Positions 26,199-32,953 of a stretch of 32,953 nucleotides of DNA are shown piece by piece. Position 1 is the stretch's first letter. Every line of letters starts with the position of its first letter. Source of the stretch: Acidobacteriota bacterium (GTDB lineage: Bacteria; Acidobacteriota; Aminicenantia; Aminicenantales; Saccharicenantaceae). The stretch spans positions 1-32,953 of the forward strand of contig JAKLEN010000011.1 of assembly GCA_022711665.1 (NCBI GenBank), given 5' to 3'. The position numbers were made by a program, and so were the translations under genes. A model generated the notes under the pieces. That model searched no databases and had not been told where the DNA came from. It was given only the letters and a program-made list of their open reading frames with translations.

Positions 26199-26909
26199 CT
26201 AGTTGATGACGCGGAGCATGCGGCTCCAGCGGGCCTTGGGGATGAAGCTGACCAGCTTCTTCAGGCGGTCCCGGAAGCCCGTCTTCTGCCACGAGTCCCG
26301 TTCGGCCTTGTAGGAGAAATAGATGACCCAGGGCCGGCCCTTGATCGAGGCCAGCGGCACGAAGCCCCAGTAGCGGCTGTCCATGCTGTTGTCGCGGTTG
26401 TCGCCCATGACGAACAGCTGCCCCGGCGGCACGGTGACGGGGCCGTAGTTGTCGCGGATGATCTCGTCGTAGTTGTAGAAATCGTTCCGCGAGTTGATAT
26501 GGCTGTCGATATGGACCTTGTAGGGCTCGTCGAGCGGCTTGTCGTTGACGTAGACCTGCTTGTCCTTGACCTCGATCTTCTCCCCCGGCAGGCCGATGAC
26601 CCGCTTGACGAAATCCTTGGTCAGGTCCTTGGGGTACTTGAAGACGACGATGGCGCCGCGCTCGATGGGCTTGCGGGGCAGGACCACGCCCTCGAGCGGC
26701 AGCCTGGGCTGGGTGTAGGCCAGCTTGTTGACCAGGAGGAAGTCGCCGATGAGCAGGGTCGGCTCCATGGAGCCCGTCGGGATCTGGAAGGCCTGGACGA
26801 TGAAGGTCATGACGAAGAAGACGAAAACGGCCGTCTCGGCGATGAGCTCGAAGTACTCGCGGAAGAGGCTCTTGCTGCGGGGCGTCCTGGTCTTCGGTTC
26901 TTTGGTCAT
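26199..26909 (-). CDS. lepB: signal peptidase I
   Basis: A membrane serine protease that removes signal peptides from exported proteins. The 236-residue protein has one N-terminal membrane segment (about 22-42), followed at once by the catalytic Ser47 in PTGSMEPT, the catalytic Lys102 in DFVKRVIGLPGE, and the late motif GDNRDNSMDSRYWGFVP. Start: ATG 26909 or GTG 26918 (three codons earlier); neither has a proper ribosome site and the promoter leaves only a very short leader. I choose the ATG. It lies near yajC-secD-secF, which serve the same export route but are on the other strand. Confidence 0.94.
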   Translation of the reverse strand: MTKEPKTRTPRSKSLFREYFELIAETAVFVFFVMTFIVQAFQIPTGSMEPTLLIGDFLLVNKLAYTQPRLPLEGVVLPRKPIERGAIVVFKYPKDLTKDFVKRVIGLPGEKIEVKDKQVYVNDKPLDEPYKVHIDSHINSRNDFYNYDEIIRDNYGPVTVPPGQLFVMGDNRDNSMDSRYWGFVPLASIKGRPWVIYFSYKAERDSWQKTGFRDRLKKLVSFIPKARWSRMLRVIN

Positions 26910-26932
26910 GTCCTTCACGGCTGTGATAGGCC

Positions 26933-26961
26933 AATATAAAGGAAATGGGGCTGAACATCAA
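26933..26961 (-). promoter_or_regulatory. promoter of lepB
   Basis: On the minus strand TTGATG (26956-26961), 17 bases, then TATATT (26933-26938). Predicted transcription start is about 8-18 bases before the candidate start codons, giving an unusually short leader without a clear ribosome site. Confidence 0.6.
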
Positions 26962-26974
26962 CACTTTCTGCCAT

Positions 26975-27172
26975 CCCGCCGCCGTTCGGAGGGGAAATCC
27001 GGGACATGCCCCCTTTCGTCCCGGACTTACCCGCGTCCCCGAACTTCCGCCGCCGTTCGGGGACGCCATGGGGGAAATCCCAGGAAGGGGAAATCCCAGG
27101 GACACGATCCCCTTTCCAGAGAAAGGGGTCATGTCCCGGATTTCCCTGCCGGATTTCCCCGCGTCCCCGAAC
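26975..27172. repeat. nested inverted-repeat block, REP-like
   Basis: Outer arms at 26992-27017 and 27121-27146 are reverse complements over 26 bases with one mismatch, about 100 bases apart. Between them is a perfect 12-bp hairpin, GCGTCCCCGAAC (27033-27044) with GTTCGGGGACGC (27055-27066). GCGTCCCCGAAC also recurs directly at 27161-27172, outside the right arm. GGGGAAATCC occurs at 26991, 27071 and, as a near copy, 27087, and its reverse complement at 27151. Such G-block/C-block palindromes are typical of REP-type or transposase-associated repeats, but no transposase gene is nearby. Confidence 0.75.
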
Positions 27173-27206
27173 AGCGCCCGACGTCGCGTACGCGCCGTCG
27201 GGCGCC

Positions 27207-27238
27207 TTGACACCCCGGACCATTCCGGCTTTACTAAT
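27207..27238 (+). promoter_or_regulatory. promoter immediately before ychF
   Basis: A perfect TTGACA (27207-27212) is followed by an AT-rich TTTACTAAT (27230-27238) acting as the -10 region at 18-20 bases. The GTG start of ychF is at 27242, so the transcript would begin at or inside the start codon. This implies a leaderless mRNA or a start a few codons later. Confidence 0.45.
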
Positions 27239-27241
27239 CGG

Positions 27242-29801
<2,560 letters not shown>

Positions 29802-29819
29802 GGCCCCGCCGGAGGGGCC
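29802..29819 (+). other. stem-loop between yajC and secD
   Basis: GGCCCC and GGGGCC pair around a 6-base loop directly after the yajC stop. No T-run follows. It could mark an mRNA processing point or partial attenuation between yajC and secD. Confidence 0.3.
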
Positions 29820-29865
29820 CTGCCCCCTCCCCCGGCCTCGAATCCCCCGCGAGAGTGAAGGTCCC

Positions 29866-31410
29866 ATGAAAAAGAACCTGCAGTGGAAGGTCGTCTTGGC
29901 GGTGGCTGTCGTCGCCGTGTCGATCTTCCTGGCCTACCCGTTCAACGACGCCAAGATCAAGCGCGGCCTGGACCTCAAAGGCGGCATCCACCTGGTCCTC
30001 AAGGTCCGCACGGACGACGCCATCAACATCGAGACCGACCAGGAGATCGCCCGGCTCGAGGAGCTGTTCAAGAAGAACAGCATCACCTATGCCAAGGTCA
30101 CCAAGGAAGGCCTGGGGCGCATCGCCGTCCAGGGCGCCCTGGCCGACCAGGAAGGCAAGACCCGCGACCTCTTCGACGAGTACTCCCGGGACTGGGATTA
30201 TTCGTTCGTCGGCGACCGGGCCAACCTGACCCTCAAGCAGCTGGCCGTCCAGGCCCTCCGCGACCAGTCGGTCGTCCAGGCCAAGGAGACCATCGACAAC
30301 CGCATCAACACCTACGGCGTCTCCGAGCCGATCATCCAGCGGCAGGGCAACGACCAGATCGTGGTCGAGCTGCCCGGCGTCGACGACCCCGACCGGGTCA
30401 AGGAGCTCATCAAGGTCACGGCCGTCCTGGAGTGGAAGATGGTCAAGGCCGGCCCGGCCCCCGACGAGGCGACGCTCCTCCAGGCCACCAACGGCCAGGT
30501 CCCCGACGACGCCGAGGTCCTCAAGGGGGATCCCAAGAGGGGCCAGGGCGGCTTCTACCTGGTCGATAAGGTCGCCATCGTCACCGGCAAGGACCTCCGG
30601 ACCATCCGCCGGACGACCGACGAGTGGAACAACCCGGCCGTCGCCTTCTCCCTGAACTCAGACGGCGGAGCCCGCTTCGAGCAGGTCACCGGGGCCAACA
30701 TCGGCAAGCAGATCGCCATCATCCTCGACAAAAAGGTCCAGTCGGCCCCGGTCGTCGAGGCCCGCATCTCCCGGGCCCAGGGCGGCGTCATCCAGGGGCG
30801 GTTCACGCCCGAGGCCGCCGACGACCTGGTCACGGTCCTCAAGGCCGGCGCCCTGCCGGCCGGCATTGACTACCTGGAGGAGCGGACCATCGGCCCGGCC
30901 CTCGGCGCCGACTCCATCCGCCAGGGGCTCATCGCCGGGCTGGTGGCCATCGTGGCGGTCATGATCTTCATGGTCGTCTTCTACAAGCTGGCCGGGTTCA
31001 ACGCCGTCTTCGCCCTCATCCTCAACGTCGTCATCCTCTTCGGCTTCCTGGCCTACTTCAAGGCCGCCCTGACCCTGCCCGGCATCGCCGGCATCATCCT
31101 GTCCATCGGCATGGCCGTCGACGCCAACGTCCTGATCTTCGAGCGCATCAAGGAGGAGCTGGCCGTGGGCAAGGGCGTGGCCAGCGCCATAAGCCAGGGC
31201 TTCTCCCGGGCCTTCTCGGCCATCTTCGACTCCAACCTGACGACCATCATCTCGGCCGTCTTCCTGTTCCAGTTCGGCACCGGGCCCATCCGGGGTTACG
31301 CCGTGACCCTGACCATCAGCCTGGTGGCCAACCTGTTCACGGCCGTTTTCATCTCGCATCTTCTCTTCGACCTGACGGTCAAAAAATCCGCCAAGAAGCT
31401 GAGTGTCTGA
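29866..31410 (+). CDS. secD: protein translocase subunit SecD
   Basis: A membrane protein that uses the proton gradient to pull exported proteins out of the Sec channel. Its 514 residues comprise a first membrane helix (about 8-26), the DLKGGIHLVLKV motif, the large periplasmic P1 region, the conserved AGALPAGIDYLEERTIGPALGADSIRQG stretch entering the membrane, and five more helices with SIGMAVDANVLIFERIKEE. A ribosome site (GAAGG) is near the ATG. secF begins 3 bases after its end. It is complete and normal. Confidence 0.97.
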   Translation: MKKNLQWKVVLAVAVVAVSIFLAYPFNDAKIKRGLDLKGGIHLVLKVRTDDAINIETDQEIARLEELFKKNSITYAKVTKEGLGRIAVQGALADQEGKTRDLFDEYSRDWDYSFVGDRANLTLKQLAVQALRDQSVVQAKETIDNRINTYGVSEPIIQRQGNDQIVVELPGVDDPDRVKELIKVTAVLEWKMVKAGPAPDEATLLQATNGQVPDDAEVLKGDPKRGQGGFYLVDKVAIVTGKDLRTIRRTTDEWNNPAVAFSLNSDGGARFEQVTGANIGKQIAIILDKKVQSAPVVEARISRAQGGVIQGRFTPEAADDLVTVLKAGALPAGIDYLEERTIGPALGADSIRQGLIAGLVAIVAVMIFMVVFYKLAGFNAVFALILNVVILFGFLAYFKAALTLPGIAGIILSIGMAVDANVLIFERIKEELAVGKGVASAISQGFSRAFSAIFDSNLTTIISAVFLFQFGTGPIRGYAVTLTISLVANLFTAVFISHLLFDLTVKKSAKKLSV

Positions 31411-31412
31411 CC

Positions 31413-32567
31413 ATGCAACTCTTCAAGACCCCCAACATCCGTTTCCTGAAATACAAGTACGTGGCCCTGGGCATCGCCTTCGCCATCGTCCTGGCCGGCG
31501 TGCTCAATATCGCCGTCTTCAAGGGCCTCAAGCTCGGCGTCGACTTCGGAGAGGGCACGCTCCTCCGGGTCGTGTTCAAGAGCCCGTCCAATGAAGGCCA
31601 TATCCGGGATCTTCTACAGACGGTCGGCCTGGGCAAGAGCCAGGTCCAGAAGTCGGGCACGAGCGGCCGGGAGTTCCAGATCCGGGCCGTCGAATCGGTC
31701 CGGACCAAGCCGAACGACCAGGACCAGCTCGAGGCCCACGAGGCCCTGGCCGACAAGATCATCGAGGCCCTGCGCGGCGACGATGGCGCGGCCGAGCGGG
31801 CCCGCGGCCTGATCGACCTGAACACCCTCGACGAGAAGTCGCTGACGGCCCTCCTGGAGAGCTCTTTCCCCGGCTCCGGGCCGGAATCCGCCCGGGCCAT
31901 CCTGGCCCAGCGCAACAAGACCGGCATCATCGCCTCCTTCCAGGAGCTCTCCGGCCTCAAGCCCGAAGTGCGGACGTATCTTCAGGATAAGACCTATCTC
32001 GGCGGGATGACCGTCCTCAGCCGCGAGACCGTCGGCCCGCAGGTCGGTTCCGACCTGCGGCGCAAGGCCGTCCAGGCGACCATCTGGTCGCTCCTGGGCA
32101 TGCTCGTCTACATCGCCCTGCGCTTCAAGCTCGAGTACGGCGTGGCGGCCATCTTCACCCTGGCCCAGGACGTCCTGATCACGATGAGCATCTACTCGTT
32201 CACCAACCGCGAGATCAACCTGCCCATCATCGCCGGCATCCTGACCATCGTCGGCTTCTCCATCAACGACACCATCGTCATCTTCGACCGGGTCCGGGAG
32301 AACCAGAAGCTGCTGCGCGGCAAGCCCCTCGAGGAGGTCATGAACGTCAGCCTCAACCAGTGCCTGGGCCGGACGATCATCACCTCGGGCACTGTTTTCC
32401 TGACGGTCATGGCCCTGTTCCTCTTCGCCGGCGATGTCATCAACGACTTCGCTTTTCTGATGCTCCTGGGCACGATCGAGGGCGTCTATTCGACCATCTA
32501 CATGTCCTGTCCGGTCGTGCTTTTCTGGCAGAGATGGTTCAAGCCGAAAAATGCCGGAAGGCGCTAA
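31413..32567 (+). CDS. secF: protein translocase subunit SecF with extra HhH-like insert
   Basis: Partner of SecD. Helix 1 (about 14-31) and the conserved helices with SINDTIVIFDRVREN and SLNQCLGRTIITSGTVF are present. At 384 residues it is longer than the usual ~300-320. The extra length lies in the first periplasmic loop, between the first helix and VGPQVGSDL (about 207). Residues ~133-195 (LIDLNTLDEKSLTALLES, ARAILAQRNKTG, FQELSGLKPEVRTYL) read like a ComEA/T2SK-type helix-hairpin-helix. The usual DFTGG after helix 1 is DFGEG here. The SecF identity is firm; the insert's role is unknown. Confidence 0.94.
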   Translation: MQLFKTPNIRFLKYKYVALGIAFAIVLAGVLNIAVFKGLKLGVDFGEGTLLRVVFKSPSNEGHIRDLLQTVGLGKSQVQKSGTSGREFQIRAVESVRTKPNDQDQLEAHEALADKIIEALRGDDGAAERARGLIDLNTLDEKSLTALLESSFPGSGPESARAILAQRNKTGIIASFQELSGLKPEVRTYLQDKTYLGGMTVLSRETVGPQVGSDLRRKAVQATIWSLLGMLVYIALRFKLEYGVAAIFTLAQDVLITMSIYSFTNREINLPIIAGILTIVGFSINDTIVIFDRVRENQKLLRGKPLEEVMNVSLNQCLGRTIITSGTVFLTVMALFLFAGDVINDFAFLMLLGTIEGVYSTIYMSCPVVLFWQRWFKPKNAGRR

Positions 32568-32574
32568 ATTTTCC

Positions 32575-32603
32575 TTGTCAAAGACGCTTTTTTACTCTAT
32601 ACT
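32575..32603 (+). promoter_or_regulatory. promoter of the TonB-like gene
   Basis: TTGTCA (32575-32580), exactly 17 bases, then TATACT (32598-32603), in an AT-rich stretch just after secF. Transcription would start near 32610, leaving a leader of about 40 bases with GAGGT near the ATG at 32649. It separates this gene from the sec operon. Confidence 0.7.
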
Positions 32604-32648
32604 GTTTGCGGTGTGTTTCTGTAATATCGCGAGCATGAGGTAAGCATC

Positions 32649-32953
32649 ATGACGGAAGCGAAAAAGCCCACAGGAGCAGCGGCCTCCGTCCCCGCGCTCT
32701 TCAAGGACTCGTTCTTCGTGGGCGAAAAGGGCATCACGCGGAAGGCGCTCGTCTTCCCCATCGCCCTGTTCATCCACATCGCGTTCATTGTGACGGCCAT
32801 CGTGGTTCCTCTGCTCTCGACCGGGCCCCTGCCGACGGTCGAGGTCTACAGCGCCTTCCTGGCGCCGCCGCCGCCTCCTCCTCCGCCCCCGCCGCCGCCG
32901 GCCAAGCGGAAGGCTTCGTCGTCGAGCGCCCGGATCAAGCGCGTCCAGTCGGC
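32649..32953 (+). CDS. TonB-family energy transducer, N-terminal part
   Basis: Only the first ~101 codons are inside the window. The product has a cytoplasmic start with Lys/Ala/Pro residues, one membrane helix (about 39-60: KALVFPIALFIHIAFIVTAIVVPLL), a short periplasmic stretch (LPTVEVYSAFLAP), and then eleven prolines in a row followed by a basic Ser-rich region. A single anchor followed by a proline-rich spacer is the layout of TonB, which passes proton-motive energy to outer-membrane receptors. The C-terminal TonB domain, needed for proof, lies beyond the edge. Confidence 0.7.
   Translation, partial: MTEAKKPTGAAASVPALFKDSFFVGEKGITRKALVFPIALFIHIAFIVTAIVVPLLSTGPLPTVEVYSAFLAPPPPPPPPPPPPAKRKASSSSARIKRVQS

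Larger units (their letters stand above)
26910..27241. other. gene-free, repeat-dense divergent intergenic region
   Basis: No protein is supported here. The stretch contains the lepB promoter at its left, a dense block of inverted and direct repeats (26975-27172), and a promoter for ychF at its right. The frame that runs through it into ychF is only the translation of the repeats. Confidence 0.75.

Noticed and set aside
26945..27241. N-terminal extension of ychF from an upstream ATG
   Set aside because: The added ~99 residues are translation of the repeat block and include no YchF sequence; from GTG 27242 the length is exactly that of the family.

Overview
The window is very GC-rich, densely packed bacterial chromosome. 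Gene content points to an anaerobic or microaerophilic, double-membrane bacterium: rubrerythrin, ferritin-like proteins, rubredoxin and a rubredoxin-reductase-like flavoenzyme, ThyX rather than ThyA, an outer-membrane barrel protein, and a TonB with a proline-rich stretch. By feel of gene content and style this resembles the Acidobacteriota / Candidatus Aminicenantes side of the tree. That placement is inference, because the window has no rRNA. No tRNA, CRISPR array, prophage or transposase gene was seen.

Layout. (1) 1-456 has no gene but carries a cluster of palindromic repeats. (2) 457-6735 (+) is a purine operon, purB-purS-purQ-purL-purN, followed by an unknown membrane protein. (3) 6728-10177 (-) is archease, rtcB and a double-domain ThyX. 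(4) 10235-11797 (-) is an exported thioredoxin-fold protein. (5) 11903-17622 (-) is a compact iron-sulfur/iron operon: nfu, an iscS-like gene, iscU, nadA, rubrerythrin, a ferritin-like protein, nth and a radical-SAM amrS-type gene. (6) 17722-18186 (-) is a lone PAS protein. (7) 18296-23725 (-) is a ferritin-like protein, rubredoxin, a FAD/NAD(P)H oxidoreductase, an outer-membrane protein, purA and alr. (8) 23811-26909 (-) is recD2 and lepB. (9) 26910-27241 is a gene-free, repeat-dense stretch. (10) 27242-32567 (+) is ychF-tgt-yajC-secD-secF, followed by the start of a TonB-like gene cut by the window edge.

The most notable observation is in the iron-sulfur operon. The IscS-like protein keeps the mobile-loop cysteine (C325) but has Asp-Gln (D201-Q202) where cysteine desulfurases have His-Lys, so the PLP Schiff-base lysine is missing. 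Gln183 and the substrate-binding Arg of E. coli IscS are also replaced. Its partner IscU has all three ligand cysteines plus an unusual C-terminal double zinc ribbon. Together they look like a desulfurase-dead, ligand-donating IscS-IscU scaffold of the kind described for Archaeoglobus fulgidus. It is co-transcribed with [4Fe-4S] client enzymes (NadA, Nth, radical SAM) and iron/peroxide-handling proteins.

Other unusual points: a ThyX with two fused domains that split the signature motifs between them; a SecF with an extra helix-hairpin-helix-like segment in its periplasmic loop; and a dispersed stem-loop family with conserved flanking tags, found near 101-336 and again at 26067-26125, with a compensatory base change in the stem.
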